From Lycorma delicatula (taxonomy: Eukaryota > Arthropoda > Insecta > Hemiptera > Fulgoridae), in contig NC_134460.1 of NCBI RefSeq assembly GCF_047948215.1, positions 127,766,324 through 127,830,323 on the forward strand: a stretch of DNA of 64,000 bases, written 5' to 3'. Position numbers and translations under genes: made by a program. The notes under the pieces were generated by a model that saw nothing but the letters and a program-made list of their open reading frames with translations, made no database searches and was not told the DNA's origin. Numbering within the stretch: position 1 is the stretch's first letter; every line of letters starts with the position of its first letter. Below, piece after piece: positions 10,440-22,270 of this stretch.

Positions 10440-12600
10440 ACAAAAAACGATGATCTTTAAATTTAAAAACCCTATTAATTACATTAATGCTTCAACATTT
10501 TAACGATAATAACAAAATATAAATACGTAAAGAGTATTTAAAATTAAAGAATCCTAAGTCCAAACAATCATTTTTATATCAAACTTTATATCTTTATTTC
10601 CTTTATTATTAAATTTATAATGATGCAAACACAAAAGTATCCATGTAAAAATTGTAAAATAAATTTCCTGGAATCTTTTTCGTACATTGTACCTGAGCAT
10701 CTAACCTTAATAATTTCCACCAGTTGATCAATTAGAGATGATAAACTATCAATATTTATGCTTGAAAATTTTATTTTCAAACAATTTCAAAACGAGAATG
10801 ATTGAGTAATTCAGCGTATTAAAACAAAAGGAAAGATTAATTTCTATATTAAAATAATATATATGTATGTTATCTTCAATAAAACAAATTATGAATACCC
10901 AGTTTTATAAACAATTTAATAAAGAAAGTGATATTTCAGATTATTAATTTTCTGAATTCAACAATAATTAAAACGTATTAAAAAATATTGTATAAAGAAC
11001 AGAAGTAGGCTATAAACAGTAACTCAGTAAATATATGTTTTCGTAATCTTAACTATTACGTACCAGTTTCCCAAGTTTAATTAAAAGATTACATAAATAA
11101 AAGGAAAATGAAATATTTTCAAAACATTGTACAGTAGCTGTTTTCCATTTAAATAACAATTTGTTAAAACATGCTAAAATCCGATTAGTAAAATTTCAAT
11201 CAAATAATTAAAAATTTATTTCATCATACTGAATAACTTAACCGGTTAATTTTATAGAACTAATTTATTAGAAAATTCTAAATACTACATAAAAATTTTA
11301 TTCGGCCAATTAAGAATAGTATTTTAATAATATAAATAAAATAAGAATTCATCTCTATAAGAAATACTTGGATAAAGTATAAAGTTTTTTATTAATGAAA
11401 TCTTATTTTAATATTTTACTAATTTTAAAATAAATTTCTTCATTTGATGCGTATATAGTTTTTTAATAAATGTTCAAGACTTACGATCAAACGCGCACAC
11501 ATTTTGATTTTATTTTTTTGTTTTCAAGTTTTTCTAATGCTCTTCTAGTAAGTTTCTTCCAAATAAAAACAATAAAAAGTTTTTTTAAATGAGAAATTAC
11601 ATGGTCACGTAGACAATTTAAACCCCTTATTTTAACAGGCTTCAATAAAAGGAAAAGGTTCTCAATTCGACTCGTTTGCATTCTTTTTCATGTTTGTTTC
11701 AAGTTCTTTATTTACCAAATGAACTTATTTCAATGATCCTTTTTATATTTTATACAGGAAGTTTCTCCAGTGATCCCATTGTAAGTTTTTTCAATACAAC
11801 TAGCGGAATTTTTAAACAAAAAATTAAATTGTATAAATTAAAGATTTGAGGACACTCAATTTTTTTGTCATTGTAACTCATTATTGTATCTTAATGGTAT
11901 GTAACCTGATTTTCTCTTTACATTCATAGCTTAACACAAATTGCATTTTAAATGAACATACAATCAAAGAAAGTTAATAGGTTAATTTTCATAAAATTTG
12001 ACTAATTATTATATTAACAAATATTATATATTTTTTAATTTTGTTCTTTAATATAAAAAATATGAAGTATTCGTTCTAAACTATTACGTATTATTACATA
12101 TTCTGTTCTTTACACCAGAAAGTTTTACCTCACGCTTGTCAGCTAGCTTTTGCTTACCTTCAATTTCTTTCCATTTTTTACTACTTTTATCAAAGTACAG
12201 GTTTTACATATTTTTATTTCTTGCCAGCGTTTCGCGTAGGCTCGCTTTTTTCTCAGGCCTTTATTTTGCCCCCTCAGTTTAAAATAATCATGAAATTAAA
12301 AAAAATACGAAACATATTTCAAATATTGTACACACAAAAACCAAATAAAAATACAAAAAAAAGGTTGCTTTTTCACTTCAAACTTGGTTTCTGTTTAAAT
12401 CATAACCAAATTAAAGGTTAGTGGATTACTAGTAGTTGTAATCTAGAACGGAACCTAAAAATTGAAAGAAAAATTAGAAAAGTATTAAATTATTTTTTTT
12501 TTAATTTTACGCCATTTTGTCGTTTCAGGTTGGCTTTATTATTATTATTATTTTTTTAACACCATATTTTATTAATTTTTCATCATCACCATAAATACTA
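10440..12600. other. AT-rich DNA, nothing recognised
   Basis: More than 2 kb of AT-rich DNA. Open frames at 10586-10780, 11487-11681 and 12221-12421 are short, low in complexity and without recognisable motifs. No repeat shared with the rest of the window was noticed. Confidence 0.4.
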
Positions 12601-12665
12601 CTTGATAATATATATATCATATAAACATAAATATGTATTATATAATAAAAATATATATTTGATAG

Positions 12666-12702
12666 TATATTATCAAGTATAATATACTTGCTTGATAATA
12701 TA
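12666..12702. repeat. 12-bp stem hairpin with nested palindrome
   Basis: 'tatattatcaag' (12666-12677) pairs with 'cttgataatata' (12691-12702). The alternative 'caagtata' / 'tatacttg' (12674-12690) folds inside it, and another 'cttgataatata' lies at about 12601. Two mutually exclusive hairpins are possible. Confidence 0.6.
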
Positions 12703-13915
12703 GCGTAATGATTGATATACAGCCTGAAGTCATTCTTATATTCAAAATATTTTCACATGAAAATTAGATGAAAAACAGCTAGATATAAAAATGCCTACAT
12801 TCCAGATAGTCTTAGCTACGAATAAGTAATAGCTACATAACGTCATTTGTCTGAATTCATTTTTATACAGATTTTATGCATTTTCGCTTTGCAAATTATT
12901 TATTTTCATATTAAAAAATTAAACTTAAAAACTACAAAATTAGTAAAACAATAGATTTATTAAACAAAGTAAATGTTAAAATATATTATTTAGACCTTAA
13001 AATTTCGAATTTTTAAAGTTAATGCCTAACAAAAGGTTAAAATAAATTATTGATAGGTGTACGTATTTAATTTGGTGTCGATTTCAAAACTCAAAATTGG
13101 AAGAGGATTTGGACAGAAATCAAACAAAAATGTTTACTCGGATCTAACATTTTTGAAGTACGTTTCATTAAAAAAATTCTTTTTTCATGTATTTACTTAA
13201 AAGTTCGATTTAATCCATTAAAAAATAATAATAAAAACAGAAATTTTAATAAAATATGAAGATATATTTCGGGCAGTAAGTAGTTAGAATATTACGTTTA
13301 ATATTTTAATTTAATTTGCATAATTAAATATATAATAATACATTAAAAAAACCATTTGTGAACGAATAAAAATCATCACTGAAGAAAAACATTTGATTGA
13401 TTTTACATTTTGATTGATAGCAATCATTGTACCAAGCTAAAAATAAATTTACAAACAAATATGTTTTAAATTTGTGTAACAAAAATCTGTTTAATATACC
13501 TATATAATTAAAATTTTAACACTATATTTTATTGGTACATCTACAAAAAATGTTTTTTTCGGAATTGGATATCGTCATAGCAACAAGCCTTATCACCGCT
13601 CTTTTAATCGAAGCACTGTTCATTCATAATACAACTCTTACTTGTTCTCAAAGCTAGAATAATCCTTATGACAAAATATAATAAATAATCGTTAATTAAA
13701 TTAATACCGAATACTTTAGTATCAGTTTAACTTTAACGAATTATTATCAGAAGTGGGTATTTATTAGTGAACGACGTAATTTGACATAATAACAGAATTC
13801 AGTGGGAAAAAAACAGTTGACAACAGTTAAGGATAATAACGAAACGTGGTATTATAAAGTAATCATATATCTGGAAAGAAAGAATCCTGCTTTAAATATC
13901 ATAATATGATTTTTT
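12703..13915. other. AT-rich DNA, nothing recognised
   Basis: No coding frame of note and no recognised repeat. Confidence 0.4.
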
Positions 13916-13917
13916 CC

Positions 13918-13946
13918 AAACGTTCATTTAAATTAAATGAACGTTT
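13918..13946. repeat. 29-bp perfect palindrome
   Basis: 'aaacgttcatttaa' is followed, after one central base, by its exact reverse complement ending 'gaacgttt'. The stem can extend outward ('ttttcc' against 'ggaaaa') across a 2-nt bulge. Confidence 0.8.
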
Positions 13947-14101
13947 CAGGAAAACCTGTGAAAGATTTTCACACTATAAGAGACTTGGGATATTTTCCTG
14001 TAGTAGATTAACATTTAACAACCATATCACTGAAGCCACTAAAAAATTTTAAACCTTACTTTGTATTTAGAACTTATACAGAATTTAAGAACATAATTCC
14101 G

Positions 14102-14300
14102 TCATAAAAATGTTCTTTCTTTTTGTTTGTTTGTTTAACCTCCGGGTCCGTAATCAAGCAATTCTTTCCACAGAGGATGAGATGAGTGTTTTGTAGCGTG
14201 TGTGAAAAATGCCATGCCTGACCGGGATTCGAACCCAGGACCTCCGAGAGAAAGGCCGAGACGCTACCACTCGTGCCACGGAGGCCGGAATCATAAAAAT
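14102..14300 (-). repeat. SINE-2 (tRNA-derived), complete, 10-bp TSD
   Basis: On the minus strand the element starts with a tRNA-like head: 'ggcctccgtggcacgagtgg' (A box), then 'gggttcgaatcccgg' (B box, forward 14225-14235 region), then 'tcaggcatggcattttt' and a 3' tail reaching a T-rich end on the plus strand. The direct repeat 'tcataaaaat' flanks it at 14102-14111 and 14291-14300, a target-site duplication as expected of LINE-assisted insertion. The second copy is at 31.4 kb. It is not a functional tRNA gene because the acceptor stem is not fully paired. Confidence 0.85.
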
Positions 14301-14319
14301 CTAGGCTTCAGTATGAGTT

Positions 14320-14665
14320 TTTTTTGTTTGGAAGTTCATTTTTTTCATGTAAGCGTGTAATAAAGATGTCTCAGGAAAGGTTTTACGTTGTATTTAATTT
14401 AAAATCTTTTTTTACATTCGTCTATTATAAGCTATCATATTCAGATTTATTATCAATGTATTATATTGATAAATTAGAGGATAGGCGAGAACGTTTCACA
14501 ACACTCTTTTTCTATAAATTAGTAACAGAACTCAATAATAAACTGATTTTATTGAAAGGAATTATTACATGGGTGTGGCTATTTTCAGTCGCTCGAGGTT
14601 TACTTTTTAGAATAATGAAGCTCCATATAATTATGATTTTAAATTATTTAATAACGTTATGAAGT
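14320..14665 (+). pseudogene. LINE RT C-terminal fragment, decayed
   Basis: The plus frame 14324-14662 includes 'YIDKLEDRRERFTTLFFYKL' and 'ELNNKL'. This resembles the block after the RT domain in several LINE clades: a Leu-x-x-Leu-x-x-Arg-Arg motif followed by a phe/leu-rich K-L stretch. Upstream 'LSYSDLLSMY' fits the same region. No catalytic motif is present, so the assignment rests on one block. Confidence 0.4.
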
Positions 14666-14939
14666 GACTGTTTAATGAAATTAGTTCATTTTAGGAAATT
14701 TATATCTTTTTTTTGGAGAATCATCAATATTCAGAACTGCACACTTGAACGATGGAAAGATATTATTAATTAATGAAAATGAAAATAATTGATTTGTAAT
14801 CTTAAAAAAAAATAACTCCAAAAACGGTTTTTTGTTTGAAAATTTTACTACATTTAAAACATATCTTAATTTTTTGTAGAACAATATTTTAAAATCTTTC
14901 TTTATATATATATTTTTGAAATTTATTTATTTAGTAATA

Positions 14940-15440
14940 GAATAGCACAAGTGAAACGAGTCTTCATTAAGAAATATAATTTGTATACATCAAAAATTAA
15001 TTTAAACGTCAGGAAAACATTTTTGAAAGTATATGTTTGGAGAGTAGCTTTATATGGAAGTGAAACTTGGACGATCGGAGTAAGAAAAGATTCGAAGCTT
15101 TTGAAATATGGCGCTATAGGAGAATGTTAACAATCAAATGGGTGGATAAAGTGATAAATGAAGAGGTGCTGATGCAAATTGATGAAGAAAGTAGCATTTG
15201 GAAAAATATATATAATTAAAAGAAGAGATAGACTTATAGGCTATATTAAGGCTTTCTGGAGTAGTCGCTTTAATATTGGAGGGATAGGTAGAAGGGAAGA
15301 ATTGTGCAAGCAGGCAACGTTTGGAGTATGTAAAACAAATTGTTAGGTATGTAGGATGTATACCGAAATGAAACGACTGGCACTAGATATGTAATCTTGG
15401 AGAGCTGCAACAAACCAAACAAATGACTGAAGCCAAAAAA
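14940..15440 (+). pseudogene. LINE-1 family of this window, 3' fragment (copy 1)
   Basis: This aligns over its full length with the 3' end of the element at 51.74-53.90 kb, from 'gaatagcacaag' to 'aaatgactgaag' and the oligo(A). It encodes remnants of the ORF2 C-terminus ('VYVWRVALYGSETWTIG', 'NKWVDKV'-like). Several small deletions and substitutions break the frame, for example in the 'EKKR' region near 15085. It is more diverged than the copies at 35.8 and 37.6 kb. Being 5' truncated is typical of LINE insertion. Confidence 0.85.
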
Positions 15441-16300
15441 TATTTAGTAATACTAACCTACATCTGAAATTTATAGGGCTAGTTGTATCCAATTAAAATA
15501 CAATGAAAAAATAAATTTTACAGACAAGAGAATTGAATATTTAAAAAAAAAAAATAACACTTAAATGAGATTTACTGCAAAATGTAGGTAGTGTGTAGTA
15601 ATTTACTTTCTATTTTTATAAATTATATATCTGCCTAAAGTTAACATCATCACTGGAAAAATTAAAATACTTGAAATTTATTATCAATGTAGAGTTATCC
15701 TTAGAGTTTAATTAACGATATTATCATAGGATGAAATCTAGACAAACTCTAAGTAGCTAATTATCTAAATTATAGGCTGTAAATATTACAGTTACAGCCT
15801 ATTTTGAGAAAATAACGTGGCTGAAAAAAAATGTAATATATATTATAAACAAAACAAACAAAATTGAAATTAGCCTATTAGTACGAATGATATGATTTTC
15901 TTTTGTTAAATATAAAGTAGTATAAAATATTTATATATACAAGTTTGTTAAACTTTATCTAATTAAACGCTTTAACACTTTCAACAGTTACAAAAGCAAC
16001 AAATTTAGTAATCCGCTTGCGGTTGTAAAAGTTAAATGTCAGTTTTAAATTTCAATGTGAAGCGCATTTCGTTGAAATTCCTAGAAGCAGCAGTAAGCAT
16101 TAACATTGAAGAAGTTTACCTGGTGAATGTATTAAACAAACTTTTCACTTACAAGTTCTTTAACTTATGAGAGTGTGCGCTCATACCCTTCTTCGCGTTA
16201 CTCCTTATAATCAACGTATTGTCACACATTGTAGCCTACTCTAAAATTGTCTTGCGTTTATATATTAACATTTTAAGAAACAAGATGTCTCATAAAAGCA
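15441..16300. other. AT-rich DNA, nothing recognised
   Basis: AT-rich sequence without a recognised gene or shared repeat. Confidence 0.4.
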
Positions 16301-16303
16301 TGT

Positions 16304-16336
<33 letters not shown>

Positions 16337-16344
16337 TGTGTGTG
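16301..16344. repeat. (GT)n microsatellite
   Basis: A GT dinucleotide tract with one GGG and one CT interruption. Confidence 0.9.
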
Positions 16345-17890
16345 GTGTAAAACAAACAAAAATACTTATTACACTCGTACACTGTAACCTAAATACAAAC
16401 GAGTACTCATTAGTTTATTAACGTTACTTATTGTTTTTGCTACTTTTGCGTCTTATGTAAATATATTTAGGTGACACTTGCTTCAATTTTGTTACAAGTT
16501 ATTAAAATTAAATTAAAGTCAATGTATTTTTATTATTACATTTTTTCCTCTTCGTACATTTCACAAATTTATCTACAGATCAATGTCAACATGAATGTAA
16601 ATAATTTTTTATACTAATTTCCATAAAAAATACTAAAAAAATGTTTTCTTAGACTATGATGAAAATAAAAACTAATAATAAAAGGTATTAAATCATAAAA
16701 AACTACCTAAAAATTAGTTCTATCACAATCCATATTTATATAAACAATTACCACCGAAAAACTCCATCAGGTAAGCTTTTGAATAATTTAGGTCTACCTT
16801 AATAGTTTTTTTTTTTTTTTTTTGAAAATAAGGTTATTAAAATACATATCTTATGTACTGGCTGAATTATTTTTTTATATTTTATTTTTTTATGATATAT
16901 TTGTACTTGGCCTGGTATTGTTGTCATGAATATTTGCATTAACCTGAAAACCACTTACATGTATCCAAAAAAACAAAACCAGTTCAAAGAGATTAAGAGA
17001 GAATAAACAATTAATTTTCTTTAAAAAATTATTGACCATTTTTATTAATAAACAGCAATAGAAAGAATTAAAATACTATATTACCATAGTTCATTCGGTA
17101 CATTAATTTGGTCAAAGTTTCATTTGATTTCATGGTTCATTTGGTCAAAGTACAAACATATTTGTACTTTGTCATTAGAGAGTTAAACGCTCACTAAAGT
17201 TTATGCATCTGTTATTTCCTTTTGATGTATGAATTCAAAATAATGAAATTTTGAGTTTCACCCCTTTTTTGAGGGTGGGAGATGCAACTGATAATGTTCA
17301 TATAGCATTATCCATCATGTGGTAAATTACTTTAAAGCTATTAAGATAAGATAAATGACATAAAAAACAATTTTCAATATGCCAATCAAAAATGGCCGTA
17401 GAAAATACTTAAGAGTTTTCCCGATCATCAAAGTACTCCAAATCCACTTAGATATCCATTCATTTGGAGGTTCGGTGAAGTGGGACCCTTTTATTTACAC
17501 CAATTACAATTATGAAAAAAAAGAATATAATTGTAAGACTAGTTCCATTTTATTTCAACTAAACGGGGATTTCTTTTCCTAATATTCTTCTATTTTAAAA
17601 TGCACCGTGACAGAACTATTTTAGCGTTTTGAATAAAATATTGTAGCATTAAAAAAATAACGCGTCATCTATAACTGCAGCTTCTTATGATAGATCGTTA
17701 GATTTATTTCAAGAAGATGTAAGGTGTAAAATTTTATAGAAACCCACAATTTTCAACTTGACATGAAATTATATTTGTCAAAGTTCAGTCTTGAGACTAT
17801 TGAAAGTTAAATCAAACTTTTCGAAGTATATTTACTGGAAGAACTTTATAAGGACACTTTTTTTTTATAAAATCGAATTATGTAAAATTA
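16345..17890. other. AT-rich DNA, nothing recognised
   Basis: T and A homopolymers occur near 16805 and 16870. A duplicated 'catttggtcaaagt' motif near 17100-17150 and 'tacaaacatatttgta' are the only local structure. The 67-codon frame at 17379-17582 has no recognised motif. Confidence 0.4.
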
Positions 17891-17920
17891 TGATTATCAA
17901 GATTCATAGAAATCAAATAT

Positions 17921-18534
17921 AAGCTTAATTTTTAACGATGAGACAATTTTCATGTTAAATGGTGTGTTACATAGACATAATTGTAGATAGTGATCAGTTT
18001 AATAGATATGTCATTCCACACAGGTATCATAAAGAACATCTGATAAAAGTTAAAAACAGGCAGATATTGTTGTTCGGGAATGTTAGGACTCTATCAATAA
18101 AAGGAATTTTTATTGATAGAAATTTAAATTAAGATAATTATGATGTTATGCTTCACGAAAAACATAATTCCTGAAATAAAAAGACCTCAGATTTTCAAAT
18201 CTGGTTTCAAAAATTTTCTTATTTCTTATTTTGTCTATTAAATTCCCTATATTTAAATTTATTTTTCTAAGAAGACGGATGATGGAGTAGGCGAAACAGA
18301 ATGGCCGGAAAAATCACCAAAAATGTTATCTTTTTTGTTGTTAAATATCATATAACTACAACAGAAATATTGTTTTCAAACAAAACCTCAAAATATTTCC
18401 GATTTGCAATATAGAATAAGGGAAGCAGCCCAAAATATTAATTCAAAAGCATTGAACAATATATCTCTTTTATAAACGGCTGAAATTCAAGCAAAACAAT
18501 GGAAAGAGGTCGATTTGAACATTTATTGCATTGA
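17921..18534 (+). pseudogene. Tc1/mariner-like DDE transposase, C-terminal half
   Basis: In order on the plus strand: 'SLIFNDETIFMLNGVLHRHN' (from 17922, first catalytic Asp at 17937-17939), then 'GIFIDRNLN' and 'DNYDVML' (18102-18155), 'DFQIWFQ' (about 18190-18215), 'TEWPEKSPKM' (about 18298-18328, where the usual D after S-P is K) and 'RFEHLLH' before TGA at 18532. This is the layout of insect DDE_3-type transposases. Frame changes and the lost third acidic residue show it is dead. The N-terminal DNA-binding half is not recognisable upstream. Confidence 0.7.
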
Positions 18535-19140
18535 ATTCTGCTAAGATTCTTCAATCAAATTGACTTAACAGATTAATGATGTTTTGAAAATTATTTTTAT
18601 CACTGTTTAACTATAAATAATTTATTCATTTATTTTAATTTAATATAAATTATTTTAATTATTTTGGTTTAACTTAAAATTGATTAATTTTTATTTTTAT
18701 TGGTAAAGTTAAAGTCAATTGAAAAGCCAGGTGCTTTCACCTTTCCAATAGATTTAATTTAGGAATTCAGTAAGTCCAATTCAACTATAACAAGACTAAA
18801 AAAAAAAATTAAAAGAAAATTAAAGTAATTAAAACCAAAGTATTCCATCACCCATATAATCTTTGGAGACAATGGTATTACCGGATCAGAAATAGTTACC
18901 TTGCGATTTTCATCGGAATCCAACATATTATTCCAATTGCTTGCTAATCCTGTTCAACTTCTCGAATGAAACATGGAAGACTTTCATAAACAGGAATTGG
19001 GCAGTAGGAGACTTCATTTATTAATAGTAAAACAAAAATTTTATTCTTGGCTAACTATACTGGACCAATATCATTCATTAAGCTGTTTTGAAGTTTCAAT
19101 TTGTTAAAATGTTTTTGTGAAAGTTTTTTACCATAAAAAC
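18535..19140. other. AT-rich DNA; weak minus-strand coding trace
   Basis: A minus-strand frame around 18.90-19.00 kb reads 'CPIPVYESLPCFIREVEQD', protein-like but unrecognised. It may belong to the same relic as 19.15-19.26 kb. Nothing else is seen. Confidence 0.25.
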
Positions 19141-19370
19141 ATTAAAGTATCCTGTACTGTTTCCGATTAATGAAGTCTTTATGTCTTTTAAGATAATTTT
19201 TATCTAACGAACCCATAAAAGAGGCGTGCACTAACTCGTGATGGACAGTCTTAATTTAAGGTTTAAAAATGGTTTATATATTTTTTAAATAAATTTACGC
19301 TTCCTATTAGGATTGCCTAGAACAGTAACAGTCACTGTATTCTTTTCCGAGTTTTCAAAAAACAGTACGC
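19141..19370 (-). pseudogene. Family C relic with minus-strand coding trace
   Basis: Reverse translation at 19.15-19.25 kb gives 'HHELVHASFMGSLDKNYLK'. The segment at 47.03-47.14 kb gives the related 'DHDLVHNSITGSIDKAYRK'. Two diverged copies that keep the same amino-acid pattern suggest an old protein-coding mobile element. The adjacent noncoding part ('cctattaggattgcctagaac' against 'ctattaggattacgtagaac') is also shared. I do not recognise the protein. Confidence 0.4.
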
Positions 19371-19387
19371 TATTACTTTCAGTCATT

Positions 19388-19920
19388 TAGTTCGCTTTGA
19401 GGTATGAGTTGAGTACGAAAATACCATTCACTTAAAATGTAAAATGTAATTTCCTTATACATATATATATAGGCCTTTGTGTAAAATTTATGGCTCAAAA
19501 ATAAATAAACTACTAGATCAATTTCATGGAAATTTAGATATTCCATAGTACTGTGTCTTGTGAAAATTTGATGAAAATTGGTTGAATTATGCTCAGTTTA
19601 AGGTAGAAAACAGACAAAATAACCTCAATTTGATGAGATTGGGGAATGAAGATGAATTTTCTTTACAGTTAGAAGTATGAAAGGAACAAAAATACCGCCA
19701 TTTATGTATAGAATTTTGTGGTTCGAAAATCTTAAAAATAACATTCATGGATGAAATTTTGTGGCTCAAAAATCTCCTAAGCTACTGCATCAATTTAACT
19801 GAAATTTAGATATGTTGTAGTAGTGTATATGAAATTGTACGTGCGTGAATTTTATGAAAATTGGTTTAATAGTTCATCAGTTACGCTCAATTTAAGATCG
19901 ACAACAGACAACATAGCCTC
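19388..19920 (+). repeat. Dispersed family B copy
   Basis: It shares 'ttgaggtatgag', 'aaaataccattcacttaaaa' and 'gatcaatttNNtggaaattt' with 6.95-7.23 kb. Inside it, two related blocks ('gaagtatgaaaggaacaaaaataccgcc' and the earlier 'gaggtatgagttgagtacgaaaatacc') suggest an internal duplication. Confidence 0.5.
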
Positions 19921-20067
19921 AATTTTAGGTTATATTGACTGTATAGTGGTGTATTTTTCATACGCGTTTATGCAGTGAGTCACAGTGATGAATAAGTTGA
20001 AACTAGATGCTCAAGTGTAGGGTCTATTCGTTAGTCGAAAGTATGTAGTGCGCTGTACTCTGAAAAT

Positions 20068-20140
20068 CGGACTTTTTGATTGCAAAATAGTTAGGTCATC
20101 GGAATCAAAAAGTCGGTTTTCTTGTGCAGAACTGCGCAAG
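20068..20140. repeat. Two adjacent hairpins
   Basis: Hairpin 1: 'cggactttttgatt' (20068-20081) against 'aatcaaaaagtcgg' (20103-20116), 13 of 14 paired. Hairpin 2: 'cttgtgcag' (20121-20129) against 'ctgcgcaag' (20132-20140), one mismatch. They lie just before family D DNA. Confidence 0.65.
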
Positions 20141-20156
20141 AGTTTTTTTAGTTTTA

Positions 20157-20450
20157 TATTTTGTTCTTATTCGAAAATTCCTGCCTAAACTACCGAAATA
20201 TAGATTTATGCGTTCTATTAGATTTTTAAAGAACAAAAACAGTCATTTGAATTCTTTTTTAGATTTTTATTTTAAAATCCTTACTAAAAAATATTATTAT
20301 ACAGTATCTCATATGAATGATAATTACTTAAAAATAATTATTTATTTGTTTTTATTTAATTTTTTTATATACTGGTATATTTTTTTAAAATACTTTACCG
20401 TAGTGATGATTGATTAACAACTGAAATGACCATTTAAGTTTACATTTGAG
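20157..20450 (+). repeat. Dispersed family D copy
   Basis: It resembles 47.20-47.44 kb: 'aaaattcctgc', a T-rich stretch, then 'gattgattaacaactgaaatgaccatttaa' against 'gatgtttaataaccgaaatggccatgta'. The order B-C-D here and C-D at 47 kb suggests one larger composite element. The 97-codon frame at 20124-20417 is AT-driven. Confidence 0.4.
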
Positions 20451-21450
20451 AAAATTTTGTAAGCGAAACGTAAATTGATTATAGCTTATTTTAATAACAG
20501 TTTATCATTGCTATTTATTTGTGTTTAAAGATGAATACAAATAATAATTTCAAGTTTAAATATTTAAAGACTTATAAATGCAGTCTACTCTTATTAGAGT
20601 AATAAGTGATGGGTTGCATATCCTACATACGTAGCTTAACCCTACATTTAGTAAGGATGAGATAGCGCTATTATTTATCTTTCTCCGTCTAATATAACGA
20701 ACTATTCGTCAAGATTAGGAATAAAACAATTATAGTAATAATTATGAAATACAATGAAGTAAATTTTGTAGCCAGTTTTACGATGATGATGTAATTTTTG
20801 ATGTAGACGTGATTTCATGGTTTAAGAGTCAAATTTTATGTAGTAAAATTTCAGCCAAGTTGGTAGTTAATATAATACGGTGTTATAACTTTTTTATATT
20901 ACTAACGTAAATATTTTTAATAAATACAAAGAGTATCATCAAATTCTCATTACAAATAAATAAATAATTAAAATATTTTAACGTTTCTTATCGTAAATAC
21001 AGAAGTTTAACATATCTACTAACTGCTTTTATAAAATTAAAAATTTCTAATTAGATAGATGTTCTTGGTTTTTTTTAATTTATAAAATTGTTGATGGATT
21101 TTGAGAAAAAAAATATCAACTTAAGTGTTATATCATTGTATTTTCTTTTCAGTGGTATCATTATTACAAAATATAAATAAAAAGACATAGCTATCAACGA
21201 AGAAGGTTCGTATGTTAGATATTTATACCGTTTTGTTAAAAGAAACAAATGTTACTGTTGAATGAAAAATGAACAAGTAAAACTGCAAAAATTTAAAACA
21301 CATTTTTCTGTACATGATGAAAAAATAGAATTCAGATGTTACTATGCATATATGACTTATCTCTCAAGCGCTACTATTTCTGGTTATTTTTATTCTAATG
21401 GACCATTAGTCACAAAACAAGATTTAATTTTGTTCACTTACTAACTTTAA
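20451..21450. other. AT-rich DNA, nothing recognised
   Basis: No supported gene. The 60-codon frame at 21262-21444 has no known motif. Confidence 0.4.
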
Positions 21451-21637
21451 GGTGTATACCAGAATTTGAACACCGCTATTCTTCGGTGGTTGGGTTTCAA
21501 TTAACCACACGTCTCAGGAATGGTCGACCTGAGACTATACACTTCATTTACATTCATACATATCATTCTCATTCATCCTCTAAAGAAATACCTTACGGTG
21601 GTTCCGGAGGTTTTACAGAAAAAGAGAGAGGTGTATA
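21451..21637 (+). repeat. SINE-1, 5'-truncated, short TSD
   Basis: It carries 'ttcttcggtggttgggtttc', 'aattaaccacac', 'caggaatggtcgacctgaga' and ends '(t)tacagaaaaagagag'. 'ggtgtata' flanks it at 21451-21458 and 21630-21637, a plausible target-site duplication. The tRNA-like head is absent. Confidence 0.75.
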
Positions 21638-21929
21638 TCAAAGTCTATAACGGATTCAACGGTGATGTACCAAAAACGATGGATTTTCTCAGAGATGGAA
21701 TTGGTCCAAGGCTCATCGGATGTTTCCGGTACGGCCTAAAATTAATGATAAGGTCGCTACTAAACCCATAAGTTTGTCTATCCTTAATCGGTTGATAGAT
21801 TGACACAACGGACGTTATGATATTACCTCCATGCCACGAATTAACATAAAGTATAGCGAAAATAATGATTCAAACACTGAAAATGAAATAGGTTATCCTC
21901 TACATATCGCTTGTAATCCAGAATTTTTA

Positions 21930-22270
21930 TTTTTTATTTTTTGGAGTTCATCAGTTTTTATTCCCTCCCTGGAGCCAGACCCGAAATCAAGCATGAACAC
22001 AGCTCTCTAGGAAGTGCCATCGCCTCAAAGTGTCTAGTCGAGAACTGACGTTCCCCCCCCCCCAGACAACCGGGACTCGATCTTTAATTAATCACCATTC
22101 CTCTAATGAGAGGACCCATAGATCCCACAACGGGACCCCGATCTTGACGCCTCGTCTCAAATGAGGAACCACAAACGGATCCTCACCGGGACAACGGTCT
22201 TTCTTTGCCACCCTCATCGATGTTCGATCGGAACATCGAATACAGAAACTTGACCTAGTTTAGGATAATC
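21930..22270 (-). mobile_element. Possible retroelement 3' end, minus strand
   Basis: A sharply GC-richer block begins on the plus strand with a T-rich run (about 21927-21945), i.e. an A-rich tail in minus orientation, as expected for a retroposed 3' end. It includes a C10 run near 22052, the perfect 8-bp hairpin 'cgatgttc' / 'gaacatcg' (about 22213-22235), and no long frame. The element type is not recognised. Confidence 0.35.
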
